DNA of 64,000 nt from Selaginella moellendorffii (taxonomy: Eukaryota > Streptophyta > Lycopodiopsida > Selaginellales > Selaginellaceae): the NCBI RefSeq assembly GCF_000143415.4, contig NW_003314272.1:314020-378019 (forward strand), written 5' to 3'. The translations under genes were made by a program, and so were the position numbers. Numbering within the stretch: the stretch's first letter is position 1; each line of letters starts with the position of its first letter. The notes beneath the pieces were generated by a model that saw only the letters and a list, made by a program, of their open reading frames with translations, had not been told where the DNA came from and did no database searches. Below, in pieces: positions 45,982 through 58,703 of this stretch.

Positions 45982-47603
45982 GGTCTTTACATGCCCATCA
46001 CTAGCCTTGCCAAAATTCCATTTTTGGCTTTGTCCAATTCGAGTAGATGGTCTTCTCCTGTCTCCGCCACCTTGGACATTTGGATAGCACCTTCTATCTA
46101 TCATTCGCTAGGGACGTAGTCCCTTGGGCCTTATCTATTGCCCTCGCGACATCAAACACCACCTCCTGGTGTTCTAGAGTGTTTAGGTGTCCCAATGACG
46201 GCTTCCTTGACAATGAGTATTTCCTTTTATGACATTGATTTACTATATCGCAACATAAGCAACTTATCCCCCTTAAGGGTATATCCAAGTTCCCTATGCC
46301 ATTAAGAAGGCTTGGGTAGCTACCTTCTACCTGTTTAACCAATTATCTTCCACCTCTCACTTAGTTGCCTCATAGTTGTCAAGTCCTACAACTCATTGCT
46401 GGTGCTTCCACACCTCCATCATTATTTGGGTCACCACACTCCAACTGCATGCTTTGCAGCTTAGGCTATGCCATTCCCATTTCCATTGGGATTCCTTTGG
46501 CAAGGGGTTCTCATGAACCCACCAACATAGCCTCAAGGTATCACACCTTGGCACATTTGGTGTCTCCACACCATCGGCTCCATAAGCCTACCTCTATAAC
46601 ACTTCTTCTTTGTGTCTAAGTCTTTGCCAAGACCAATACCGCTCTTTCTCATGCCAACCATCCGTTAGCACTACACCATAGAGGTCACACACAACTTTGT
46701 GTCAAAGTTGTTTTCTTTTGGGAACACCTTTCCCGCGACTTTAGCATGGCACATTTTGCCATCGATGAGATACCCTTTGTTCTCATCCTTGGATCCTATG
46801 ATCCCCCCCATCCTTTGTGGGGTACCACACACCTCAGTCCAAATGCTTCCATCAGTCCTTTAGGACCATTCCTTGACTCTACTTGAGTCATCCAGCAGTT
46901 TTGGACTTGGTTAATCTACAGATCCGTAAGGTCTTACTTGTGGGGCACTTGCTTACTGGAATACACTTTTTGCATTCACGTCCTACTCACAAGGACTATT
47001 TTCACAAGTGTTACTTTGACACTTGATTTTGTTCTCTGGGGCAACCTTTGCCCCTTAGGACTACTTGTCCATATGATGAGAATACCAACTCATCTCTAAA
47101 TACACCCCCCAACTCCTTGGGTTGTTCCAGCATTTATTAAAGGTAGCCCGGGCTACCATTTCAAGGACTTGAGTCCTCTTCCGTATTTGACCTCCCATCA
47201 AGTCTCACATTCATGAGCACTAACCTCAACTATATGAGAATAATCTTGTGACTCCTTTATTGTTTTGGAGTCTTTATCTTTCCCGTGATCCCAGCTATAG
47301 TTGTTTACCACAACTACATTAGCTAGTTTGCTAAGTCAAATGCTCATCTGGATCACATCCTCAACTCTCTGAGGAAAACCATATACTGTTCCCAAGATCC
47401 CAAAGTCAATCCCTTACTGGCCCCTTTTCTATCCACCACATCGCGCCCAAGTTCATGCATGAACTCGAGTGGAGAGCCATGTCCTCTCGACGTGCTACTC
47501 CTCAAGGATAGGCCCACGCCTAGGACCTTCCAATGCCAATATCAATGGTGATATACTTGAGCACCAATAAAAGTCGGACTAAGGAACAGCTCCAATACCA
47601 AGT
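45982..47603 (-). mobile_element. Element H internal region, piece 3
   Basis: Noncoding. It resumes H after copy A and runs to the right LTR. It matches 29050-30553 and 35000-36640. The primer-binding site at 47589-47600 reads GCTCCAATACCA, with decay in two positions. Confidence 0.88.
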
Positions 47604-49524
47604 TGTAAGCGACTAATTTTTCCATTCTACTTTAGTCACTTAACCACACCTCCGACCACTTGGAGGAGTCTCATTCACAACCTCCATAAGTTCAATTCAG
47701 GACTTGGGACTTGCTAGCCCCAAGAATGGCATCCATGCCACTCAACCCTTGCACCTGGTCCAAGTGCTCCACGTGTCCGATCCCATGACCGACACTCAAA
47801 GGTACCACCGACATAGCAGCCTGTTACGCTAAGGCCATGCCCAATCACCTTTGCCGCATTGGTAGTCCAATACCACTTGCAACACAGTCTTGTCTCTCCA
47901 AGACTGGGCCAACCATCCATGACTGGTCATCCCAGATCCACTCCTTAGCATCCTTAGGATGCCCACGAACAAGGGGAATAGCCTTCTCCAATATCCCTTT
48001 TCTGGTCCCCACCAAGTCCCTTTCTGCCCACGGCCATGTTCACCAGCACTACCACTGAATTGAGGCCCACCGGCCCGACCACTAAGTCCCACGGTCCTCT
48101 GGGACTTCCTCACCACACGACTGTGTCCTTGGTCACTACCCCAGAGGACTACTCCTCTTCCTTTCCACAGTCTGGGCCTTTGGGACAACATTTCGGAACA
48201 CCGTGGCCTTACGCGAGCCACCTGGGTACTCTCCCCGCCTTTCGCCTTTAGGTGCTCTAGCCATGGGCTTAGAGCGAGGTTCCGTTGAGCCACGCCTGGT
48301 ATCCAAGTAGGTAGTGCCACCCACACTTGGATTGGGAGCATCGACCAGTCGATCTCCCTGGGGAACTAGAGCCGGCTCTTGAACACTTTACCAAGCTACC
48401 CCGCTTGTCGGTCCGTATTCACTCTAGTCTTGGACTTCGCAGTGGTCAGTTCATCACCCAACACTGGGTCTGGCCTTCCTGGGCCAAACTAGCCTTTCCT
48501 GGCCAAACTGGCTCCACTGCAGTCCTCCCCCTTACTATACTTTTGGAGCTCACCAAACCCCCCAGGGTCTGGGAGACGAACGCTTTGGGCTTTCACCCTC
48601 TCAGACTCGAACTCAGACTCGGACTTGGACTCGGACTCGGACTCGGACTCAGACTCGGGCTCAGGCTCGGTCTTAGCCTTGGCCTCTGTCTCGGTCTTGG
48701 TCCCGGTCTCGGTCCCGGTCTCGGTCTCGGTCTCGGTCTCGTTCCCGGTCTCGGTCTCGACCTCGGACTGCATCTCGGGTCCTTCTCGGACTCCATCTCA
48801 GACTCCATCTCGGACTCCGTCTCAGTCCATCTCAGACTCCATCTCGGACTCCATCTCGGACTCCGTCTCGAACTCCATCTCGGACTCCGTCTCGGACTCC
48901 ATCTCGGACTCCGTCTCGGACTCCATCTCGGACTCCGTCTCGGACTCCATCTCGGACTCCGTCTCGGTCCATCTCGGACTCCGTCTCGGTCCAGCTCGGA
49001 CTCCATCTCGGGTCCATCTCGGAATCCGTCTTGGTCCACCTCGGACTCCATCTCGGACTCCATCTCAAGTCCATCTCAGACTCCATCTTGGACTCCATCT
49101 CGGGTCCATCTCAGACTCCATCTCGGTCCACCTCGGACTCCATCCCAGACTCCATCTCGGGTCCATCTCGGACTCCATCTTGGGTCCATCTCAGACTCTG
49201 TCTCGGACTCCACTTCGGACTCCATATCGGACTCCACTTCGGGTCCATCTCGGACTCCAGCTAGGGTCCGTCTCGGACTCCATCTTGGACACTTCCACGT
49301 GTCATGTGTTGGTCCTTTTTGGGTCCCTTTTTGGAGCCTTGCTTATTGCTCGCTTCATGCTTGCTCCTTGAGCACTTTGTTGGGAGTTCCACTCCCGCTC
49401 TCGACCTTCCAAGTCAGAGCTTTTAGTCCAAACGTGTTACACTCGTTTGGGCTTTTGCTTCGGCCACTACCACATGGCACCCTTTCTGGCTCCACTTTGG
49501 GGCCTAGGGATTTTGTGTCTCACA
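47604..49524 (-). repeat. Element H 5' LTR
   Basis: 1,921 bp, TGTAAGCGAC...GTGTCTCACA. It matches the left LTR (7838-9604) closely but has a longer minisatellite (48601-49290). It is followed by the target duplication GTTTG. Confidence 0.92.
48601..49290. repeat. LTR minisatellite (H, right LTR)
   Basis: Hexamers, then CTCGGACTCCRTCTCGGACT-type units. The regular alternation of CCATCT and CCGTCT around 48840-48970 marks a local expansion specific to this copy. Confidence 0.95.
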
Positions 49525-49713
49525 GTTTGCAGATGACATATCTAAGTAGAAGTCTAGACTTGAAAAAGAAAGTGCATTTCTCAGGATTTAAGGCAATATT
49601 GTTTTCTCAACATCTAATGAAGTATTTCTTAAGACAATAAAGATGGTGTGTTTGATGCTGAAAACACTGAAGTCATTTATGAAAACTCACATGAATTTGG
49701 TACAAGTGTTAGT
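49525..49713. other. Sequence between element H and copy B
   Basis: It begins with the GTTTG duplication and is the original continuation of 7366-7837. AT-rich and not recognised. Confidence 0.4.
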
Positions 49714-49736
49714 AAGCTCTATTTCGTTAAAGTGGG
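49714..49736 (+). repeat. Left TIR of copy B
   Basis: AAGCTCTATTTCGTTAAA then GTGGG. It matches the right end of copy A beyond the TIR as well (GAATTGTCATTATCCCAC on this strand). Confidence 0.9.
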
Positions 49737-50099
49737 AATTGTCATTATCCCACTTGTAAAATAAGGTTTCCAAACCTTTATATAGTATATAAATATAACA
49801 AAATTCAACTGCATTGAGGCACATGCCATTTTATTTTAAACAAGGAAATGTCTACTCAATCACTTTTCCTCCCCCTGCCACTGCTTCACCTCTCTCTTCT
49901 CCTTGTCATCGTCGTCCAATTTCTTTCCATCCTTTTAATATTGGCTCAGTTGCTCCGAGTCTAGGTGGAGCCCAAGTCCCCATTCAATCTTTACTTTCCC
50001 ATTATTAATAAAACAACTTCATAGACTTCCAATAACATGCTGTAACACTTCTAGTATAATGCAAATCCTCTCAAAGAATTGTCTTTTAATATTAATACA

Positions 50100-50121
50100 A
50101 TGGCATGGAACCCCATGCCAT
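50100..50121. repeat. Palindrome downstream of gene 2 (copy B)
   Basis: ATGGCATGGAA followed by CCCCATGCCAT; counterpart of 45570-45591. Confidence 0.88.
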
Positions 50122-52614
50122 AATAAGCTACATTTTTAAATAAATACATGCCATCTCAGACTGTTATTTTTTGCCTCCAACGCCTATACAATAATCTTGG
50201 AATTTCATCACTCTCCACACTATCAGGATTTAAACCGAATAGTAATGCCATCTCTTCTCTAATACGTCCACGCTCATGTTCAGTGGTCGAAGAACCCATC
50301 CGGTTGAGCAGATTATGGAGATGCGGATAGTGCTTGGCTAGACAATATACATGCCATAAATGATGACTGGTGTCTGTCCGATCAAATGGCTTCTGATATA
50401 CCGTTCCATCTGCCATTTGGTTGATTTCTGCAGCCACCTCCTGGACTGGCCGGTTCTCTATCACCATTGCTCCAAGCCGTTTTGCAAGGTCCCCCAGAAC
50501 ATACGGTTTCTTCTCCCTAGTTTCCATACTGCAAGAGATGGGGTGCACTGCATATGTGTGCGTGTTCGCTGCAGTTTTAATCGGCGAGTCATCGATGATG
50601 AGGATTTCACTTGAGCTAGCAGTCTGGTTCATCACTACAGCCTCTGGCTTGACGAAGATGGGCTTGCTACCCCTCACATGGACCATAGTCAAGCAATCCT
50701 CCTGCGTTAGGAGAAAGTCAAATGGTAATATTACTCGCGTCTGATCGTGCATCATCTGTAGCAACGTTAATGCATTGTGGCGCATCATGGATGTCCAAAC
50801 TCCCAATTGCAAATTGAACCCGGCCCTCTGTTTTAAGTGTCGCATGGTCATTATTAGATCCCGCAGTTTCTCCCGTGTGATTAATGTGAATCTGTCTCTT
50901 TTGACCAACTTGCGACCGCAGGCTTTGGAGCGTGCAGTGACATTCGAGGACGAGCCACGCTCATGGGAGAAAAGGACACCGTTCAGATCAAAAACGATAC
51001 AGTACCTTCGCCGTGACTCTGAAATGAAATGCGTCAGCATAAAAAATGGTACAAGTCAATTTTACTATCTACAATATTAGCGAATGGTGCTCCCGATGGT
51101 CGTTGAGAGGGTTTTGGTCGAGGAAACGTGAAGGGCGGAAATACTCTCCTCTGCAATGTGGGGTCAATCGCATCCGATGGCGTGTGGGCACATGCCATTT
51201 CAGCTGTAGACTCTGGTACAACTGGCTCAACAGTGGCATGGGGTGGTTCTGATGGCGTGTGATCACATGCCATTTCAGCTGGTTCCTCCATTGGCAAAGT
51301 GGACATGACCGAACAGGTAGCAGGGGCGGTGTAGGGAGGTTCCAACGGCGCGTAGTCAGACGATTGGGCACATGTTGAGTCCGTTGGAAATGAGGATACG
51401 ACCGGCTCGGCGGCTGGGGCGGCCTCATGCGGGTCCAATGGCGCCTGGTCACCGTCAGTTGGATACGTGGACAAGATTGACTCAATGGTATGGGCAGCAT
51501 CAAGTGGAGCGTGGTCAGCTTGCTTGGCGTTGATATGGATAGTAGCCTCCACCAGCTCTGATGACTCTTGCAGGCAAGTAGAGTCCACAGGCGGATCCAT
51601 ATGCATGTCCAAATATCTCCCTTCGATTGAGATGGTATCCTCCCGTGCTACTAAAAACAAACTCATTAGCACATTGAATCGACTATACTGTATTTACCAT
51701 CAACTGCTATTGAGGAACTAGGACCGATATCACTTGGGCGCACTACTGATTCTGAAGGATTGGACATACGTTTCGACCCTTGCTTGGCACTATCCTTCCT
51801 CGACACTAAAGGCTAGAGTTTGTATCTTAATTCAACTGAATAATCTCTACTTACCATTTGCTCTGCGACCTACATGGACAATGTTAAAAATGGTAAAAGA
51901 TTAGGAATGGATGTATTATTATTTACCTGATGGTTTGTCTTGTATGACCTTCCTCCACTGCTCTTTGGCCACCTCAGGCTGGCCATCGTCGTCATCATCG
52001 TCGTCGTTGTTATTGTGATCGTCACCATTGTGAGGACCATCCAAGTCCTCTTCGTCCTCCTCTTCTTTGTCCTCCTCTTCGTCCTTCTGCTCTTCCTGCT
52101 CATTATCTTTCTCTGGCTCCTCATCCCCCTCCTGCATTTCTTCCATAGGCTGCTCAGGCTGGATGGCTTGTTCTTCCAGGACCATCTTGGGAAAATCATC
52201 TGGCCAAGTCTCCATCTCAAAATACAAGACATCCATAGCCTGTTTTAGTGCGTGACCTAGGACCGTATCCTCACCCGACTGTCTTAACATGGTTTCTGCA
52301 TGTTCTTGCACCCTTCAAAGACGACGAGATGAGAAAAACGTGGCCCTGACTTGAAAAGCATCCCTCATCCATTGTACCTCTCCATTGAGATTGGGGAAGG
52401 GGAGTCCGCCATAGGAATCTGAGTCAGGAGGTGGTGACTGGCTGCTTTCACTCAGCCCTTGATCTGCAATGAATGGCATGAGCACACACACCATAACCGC
52501 GAGGCATTACCTATCATCTTTTCGTTGCCCTTCTTCCTTTTCGAATCAAACGCCTTTAATTCCGATGACTGTCCAACGTGCTTTCGCTTTTTATGACTAC
52601 TGTCAGTTTGAGCT

Positions 52615-53330
52615 TGATCTGCAAGAAATGGCATGAGGACCCACGCAATAACCATGACGCTTTACTTCCCGTCCTTGGAGGCTCTGTCATGCCTTCCGCA
52701 TTCTTAGGTGCCTGCTCCTCAATTCCCTTTCACTTTCGTTTCTTATGCGCCCGTTCTACAGAAATAGCATGAGGACATACGCAATAAGCATACAAATGCT
52801 TTTACCCTTCCTCCTCTGCCCTGGTCAGTTGTCCATCTCTTTGTCTACAGCGTCTGAAAGCTGTTTTGCAGGTAGCCTAATTCGAGGTTCACGACGTCTC
52901 CTTGGCACTTGAACTGTATATTATTGCATCAACACATGCAACATCCCATAATATTTTTAAGTTACCTTTCATAAAGTTTTCCATTGGTTCAACTCGTTCC
53001 CCTGAAATACAAACTTAGATAAGTGCATGGGGCCATATGTCATGATCATACCTGTTTCGGAACTCTCCTTATCACTCTCCGAGGCCTCCCCCTCCTCCAC
53101 TAGAGGCACGTTGTTCCGTTCAATTTCCTCAACGCAATCTGGAAGAACATTAGTTAATTGCGTGGGGCCACACGCCATCAAACCTTCAGATTCTTGTCAT
53201 GAGGTCTGCGCTGCTTGCCCTAGTCTCTTTGGAATTTGAGCTGCAAGAAGCAATGGCATGAGAATTCACGTATAACAAAAATGATTGGTACCTCTCGTCC
53301 GTTGTACTTGGCTGGTGCTTGCCTGTTTTG
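52615..53330 (-). other. Exon-intron module series absent from copy A
   Basis: About six small phase 1-1 exons separated by introns of 45-52 nt, each intron with an intact or decayed palindrome near its 3' end. In copy A the join is direct (CCAGCCAAG to CTCAAACTG), with CAAG at both edges, and remains in frame. Confidence 0.7.
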
Positions 53331-53357
53331 CCTTTGAAGAAGTGTCTCCTGCAAGGA

Positions 53358-53379
53358 ATGGCATGAGACCACACGCCAT
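53358..53379. repeat. Palindrome in gene 2 intron (copy B)
   Basis: ATGGCATGAGA followed by CCACACGCCAT; counterpart of 42995-43016. Confidence 0.85.
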
Positions 53380-53498
53380 TGCAAATATAATTTGTACCTC
53401 CTTTTTTCCTATTGCTTGTCTATTTGTCCTTCTTCGACGTGCCACCAGTGCGCTTTTCAGTCCTCGTGTCTGAATATTCACAACGATCTATAATCAAA

Positions 53499-53520
53499 AT
53501 GGCGTGAGGCCTCACGTGAC
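53499..53520. repeat. Palindrome in gene 2 intron (copy B)
   Basis: ATGGCGTGAGG followed by CCTCACGTGAC; counterpart of the 38-nt intron in copy A. Confidence 0.85.
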
Positions 53521-54989
53521 CTTACCTTGTGTAGGTTCTGAGCTCGGCCCAACATGGGTATCTTCAATAGTAGCTGTTAACGCCGTTTCAGCATCTGGGG
53601 GTGGCCACGCTCCTACATACAGAGCTTGTGTTTAAACTTAAAGTGCGTACTCACCAGGTTCGCAGAGAAGATACTGTTTTTCTTTGGCAACTGTAATTAT
53701 ATGCTCCATTGAAGTCACCTCTTCAATGGAGTTTGTCACCACAACACACGGGACACCCTTGAGTAGTGCAGCTTGAAAGAATAGTCCGCCACAGTTGTAC
53801 TCGACAACGCATTTACCCTTGGAGTCGGAAGCAGGTGACCCACCCGCTATTGCGTTGAAGACCCAACTGAGCATTTCCCATGCTGCACCTGGAGCTTTCT
53901 CTGGATTTGAAAGCTCCATAGCCGTCTTCAGTTCCTCAGGCACGGGTAAATTGACCTCCCTCAGATCAATTCGATCGGCCTTGTCGAACGAAGCTGGGAA
54001 GTCACTCCAGTCCCACTCTGCTGCAGGACCAATAACAAGGGCGAGTGTGAAGATGCGGACATTCGTCGGTATCTTCTTCTTAGCCATTATCCCATGGATC
54101 TCCCGCATCTCCTTGCCTTTCAACCGAGCCTTCACCTCGTTCAAGGCTTTCCAGAACTTGTGATAGGATTCGGAGTCGTAGATCATATAGTGGACTGAAG
54201 ATTCCACCTCCGCAAGTCCCACCATTAAGTCAATGATGGAGCTGACTTCGTCTGCATGAGTGATCTCCTCGTTTGTGAAGTCCATCACACAAAAGATGTT
54301 CTTGACCTGCTCATCTCCGCGGGAAACGATGCTCCTTCACCTTTGATCCTCATCCGAATTCAAGTATACCCGGTAAGGTTCTCGATAGGCCTCTGCTGCG
54401 GGGTCGAGCTGTTTCTGAAGCCGGCGGTCGACATCAATCTTAATGAAATTTGGATACTGATCCAACTTCTCAGCTTTACTTTTCGTGGCATCCCGCAGCA
54501 GATCGATGAACTTGGGGGCCCCCTTCACGTACTCGTCGATGTCTTCATTTGACAACTCCAGCGCTTCCATCATCTCTTGCGTGGTGTCGATGCTCACCTT
54601 CTCCACAGCCACTTGCTCGAAGATCCAATCCTTCAATAGCGCACGAGCTCTCAGAGTCGTGCACAAGTCTTCGTATGTCACAATATGGCCGGGAGTCATT
54701 TTGGTCTTGTTGAAGACTACCTCACCACGTAGAAGAGCATTAGCCACTGTCAGAAGGTCGTCGTTGTCTAGAGACCGCGAGAAACGCAAGGCGTTGAGCT
54801 TCAAATCATTGGGCTTCCGGCCGTCCTCCACACCCATTGAGTTTAGCAACTCCCCGTCATGGTACCTCCTCAGCACATCTACCCATTTGTCAAAAACAAC
54901 TTTTGTCGCGAGTAGAATGTTATGGATGCTGAGTGTGTCATTGACCCCCAGTGTTTTCGAGAGAAGACTCGAGAATTCCTACAATGGAA

Positions 54990-55011
54990 ATGGCGTGAGG
55001 CCACATGCTAT
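54990..55011. repeat. Palindrome in gene 2 intron (copy B)
   Basis: ATGGCGTGAGG followed by CCACATGCTAT; counterpart of 41355-41376. Confidence 0.85.
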
Positions 55012-56326
55012 GCCACATGCAACGAGGTTTACCTGCCAGGTGCTAGTTGCTAGTGCACATCCTTGTCCTGGTTTTTGTGGCTTCTTCAGTTGAACCCAGA
55101 GCTTCCGTGTTCATGCCAATGTCTCGTGCAGACCCGATTTGTAGCACGTTTCTTGCTTGACATTCTGCGCGTGGGAGATGTATATGATAGATCGGAGGGG
55201 CGAGTTGCCTTTTATCAGGCGGACAACTCTTGTCTTGAAGACTTTCTTCACCTCCTCGCCCACCATAATATCCACAACTATCTCTTGCATCGCCAAGCTA
55301 GAATGCTGAACGAAGACGGCATAGAACCGGATGTTCTGATCGTCCAACACCTTCCTATTGATCAAGTCTGGAAACCTCGTCTCGCCCTTCATTGTTCGGT
55401 AGTAGGGGATCACGTCTGCGATGTTGGGTGTTATTGGACTTGCCAGCATCTTCTGCTTCAGTTTCTCCACCCACTCATCAGATACTAGCCTGTGGTTGTA
55501 ATTGCTTTGGATGTCGATGTGGCTCACGTCGATTGTATATACTTTGTTGGAATAGTAATAAGTACTATTATCTGCGACGATTTTTGTTGCCTCTTCTTGC
55601 TCTTTCTGATCTTTGCGGCTCTTCTTTTTGGTGGGTGTAGTGTTCGAACCCGAGGCAATGGCATCACCGAGTAGCTTCTTTTTTGGAGCAGGAGAGTCAG
55701 ACGTCGGCTTGAGCTTGACCACCCTTTTCTGCTTCGGGGTAGTTTCCAGATCGACCCCCTTCCCCTTCGCTTTGCAAACTAGAGTCACTCTCAACAGCTC
55801 AATGTTGGAATATAGTTTTTGAACATCGCCGTAGGTGAGGTCCGTGGATTCCATGTGATCTTCATAGACCCGCAGCGTCTTTGAAATTGTGGGCCTCCTG
55901 GACAACCTCTCCCTAGCTCCCTCTAGGAATTTTTCATAGCCGCTGCCCCCCTCCGGGAAGCCGCTAGGATGTGCAAGGTGGATCTTGAAGGCGGACACTA
56001 TCTCTACCACAAGTGCCAGTCCATATTCTTGCATGGAACTGCATGGAGTGTCTGTCACTTGGATGAGGATCCCCATGCATTCTTTTCTCCCACCATCTGT
56101 GTTGTACAGCCTCAGATCCTCGCCTTCCATCCCGAAAGTCCAACTGGTGAGCTCCTCCCCCTTCTCTGCATCCACACTGACAGTGGCTGGAAGAAGAACG
56201 CAATTCCTCAAATGTTCAGAAATGCACAACAATTAGAGCTGACAGATGAAAAGCTAGCAGCTGGAAATAACGTGAGGCCACACGCCATTCACCACTGCAT
56301 CAGATGTCTTGAGGCTGCATCCTAAG

Positions 56327-56348
56327 ATGGCGTGAGGCTACACGCCAT
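56327..56348. repeat. Palindrome in gene 2 intron 1 (copy B)
   Basis: ATGGCGTGAGG followed by CTACACGCCAT. Confidence 0.88.
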
Positions 56349-56403
56349 CTGTAACCGGACTGCACTCGAGAGCCCAATCGGTGCATGCCAATGTTGCTAC
56401 TGA

Positions 56404-56425
56404 ATGGCATGTGGCCTCATGCCAT
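56404..56425. repeat. Intact palindrome at the LARD insertion site of copy A
   Basis: ATGGCATGTGG followed by CCTCATGCCAT. It is the undisturbed version of the site that holds the LARD array in copy A. Confidence 0.92.
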
Positions 56426-56453
56426 TTTCTACTTGGCCTAAAAGACTTACCAT

Positions 56454-58703
56454 TTGAAGCCGAATGGAGGCGTGACAATCGAGGCCGGACTCGCTGGCGA
56501 ATGTGCACTGTGTGTGCAGCGGATCATAGCAGCAAGGCTAGTCTGCCACTTACAGTTGGAGAGTGGTGCTGAAATCTCTTGGGATGCCTAGTGGGCTGCG
56601 TGTGGGTGGCGGAGTGGGCGGCGGAGTTGGCGGCGAAGTTACAAATTGGGTGTGTCTTGAAGTGGACGCCGATGCACATGAGCGCGATGCAAGCGCGAGT
56701 GTGATGCAAGCGCGAGTGGACGCCGATGCACACGAGAAACCTGTAGAGAAGGTAGATGAGCGCGAATGTGAGCGTGATCGCGAGTGGGAGCGCGATGCGA
56801 GCGCGAGTGTGCGAGCGCGAGTACGAAGCAAAATGCAAAACCTAACCTCACACGCGCGAAATGTCACGACGGTTGGTAATCCCGCAACGTCATCATTCCT
56901 CGGACTTGGGTGCCACCATTAATTTCTGGATCGCCGCGCGCATGCATGCACGTGAAATCCAAAAGAAATCCGCAACATCATCATTCCTCGGACTGCATGC
57001 ATGTGAAATCCAAAAGATAGATCATGATTGGGATATCATTTAATACCCTCGCTATATTTATACCATGCATGATTGGATATTCCAAAGCATCTTGTATTTC
57101 CAAAAATGCCAGATGTTCAGCTAAATAAAGAATGGTATACAATGTCCTTCTTGATGACCCTGCAAAGAAGCATCTCGATCGGACACCACATGAGACCACA
57201 CGAGCCTTACAATGTTTCAGGGGCATTTGCCATAGATCCGACCGTTATTTTGCTCCAAGATTCTACAGTTTGGTGTGCATTGACCTTTCCATCGACACTG
57301 CAAAGGGACATCACAATCAGATGTGGGATCACAAGAAACCAACTTCACTAACTCTGGTTTCACCAAGATCTACGTAAAGAGTTATGAAATGAAAGGACCC
57401 TCTCTATTGAAATGTGTTTATGGTCCTAGGGGCATTGTGACATATCAAAGGATTTTGCATCAAGTTCTGTATTTGCATGTTTATCAAGCTACTGAATTGC
57501 TAAACCCTAAAACCTAAACATGTGGCAAATGCTGCGTGAAGAAAGATGCCCTTTCTGGGCAAATGCTGTAAGAGGCAGATGCCGAGCAGATGTATCTTAG
57601 GCTAGCGAAGGGGACAAACGAAAGCTAGCTATAAACATGACGGGATGCAAATAGATTACTAAGCTGGTCCTGCAAAAATCAAAAACCATAATTGAAAACA
57701 TTGAAAATGCAAAAAGAAAGGTTTATAATATTTTTGAATTTTAAGCAACCAAAGGAATGTAAGTAGGGCATGTGTTTGTAAGTTTAAAAATGCCTCAACC
57801 ACTTAAATTCCTAAGTAAATAAAGCTGTTTCTATTTTTGGTACAGGTAAACTTTATAGCGTGTGGGCTCATGCAATTTTGAACCCAAAAATGCACCAAAA
57901 AATGCTCGACTAGCATTATTCTTTGAATGGCGTGTGGCCTTATATTGCCATAAATGGACGTACACACACAGCATAATTATTCCTTTACACGGCGAATAAT
58001 CTTGGCGTGGATCGCTGACATAGCATGGCAAAGTTCGAATCACTGACATGGCACAGCTGGATCGAGGCAAGGACATGATGTGACAAAGTTCAACGTCCGA
58101 CAGCAAAGTCTAGAAGCTACTCAGTTTGAAATTTGTCAAAGGAATCATAAGATCTGGTTTGTCAGAGGATTTAATGTGACGTTCAAGCGTGTGTTATTTT
58201 TGAATTCTCGAACTCATTCCTAGGTCTATCATTTTTGTGCGCCGTGTTCTTGGTTCCGCTGAGCGTAGTGAGTGCTGCTTGTGTAAGCGGCGTTGTGAGC
58301 TTTGGTTTATGCGTCTATGAGCGGTTGCGGCATTGCGAGCGTCATTGCGAGCGGCAGTTTATGCGAGTGGCAGTTTGTGCGAGCGGCGCTACGAGCAGTT
58401 GCGGTGGGGTGAGCGGCGCTACAGTACCACTAATGGTATGAGGGCTCATGCAATCTTGGGGCTTGCAAGTTCATCACTAGCATATTGCCAATAGTTTCTT
58501 TACCTGCCTGTAGCTGTGTGTTTATCAAGATGGCATAAGGCCTCATGCCAATTTTGTGAATGCGAAATTTCACGTGGGTGTCAATAGCATGTTTGAATAA
58601 TGGCATGTGGCCTCATGCTATTGAGGTTGTTTGGTATGTTATGATTTAGGCCATTCTCCAATCATTTTTTGTATGGTCTTAACTTCTTTTCTGCACTTTC
58701 AGA
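56454..58703. promoter_or_regulatory. Central divergent region of copy B
   Basis: Counterpart of 22381-24911. It has the CGCTCGCA-type array (56660-56825), a decayed telomere-like tract (57501-57519) and palindromes at about 57927, 58530 and 58600. The gene 2 TATA-like box is mutated (TGTAAGT). It lacks the segment A has at 24055-24283. No gene recognised. Confidence 0.5.

Larger units (their letters stand above)
7838..49524 (-). mobile_element. Element H: LARD-like LTR retrotransposon, split by nested insertions
   Basis: Long LTRs at 7838-9604 and 47604-49524 flank a noncoding internal region that survives in three pieces (9605-10527, 17136-18627, 45982-47603; about 4.0 kb in total). It is bounded by a perfect 5-bp target duplication, GTTTG (7833-7837 and 49525-49529). 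The primer-binding site lies next to the right LTR on the minus strand, so the element runs right to left. No gag or pol is present, so it is non-autonomous and must have used proteins from another element. It was later interrupted by LARD P (10528-17130) and by DNA transposon copy A (18628-45977). Confidence 0.9.
50156..56453 (-). pseudogene. Gene 2, copy B: ParB-like / FCP1-like mosaic gene
   Basis: Same gene as in copy A with extra exons. The ATG (56451-56453) is followed by GTAAGT. The last exon is open for 294 codons from 51040 and holds the FCP1/HAD-like domain: VFDLNGVL (D18, N20 of that frame), VWTS (81-84), KPIFVK (126-131) and ILIIDDSP (146-153). The D-L-N-G form is seen in a plant FCP1-like family rather than the classic DLDET. 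Between about 52619 and 53340 I read exons of 57, 57, 87, 36, 108 and 90 nt, all multiples of three, split by introns of 45-52 nt. Lesions are AG to AT at the intron 1 3' splice site, TGA at 55111-55113 and TGA at 54337-54339 (A has CGA and TGG), plus the TGA near 52320 shared with copy A. The phosphatase-like domain is intact here but has a stop in A. Confidence 0.72.
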
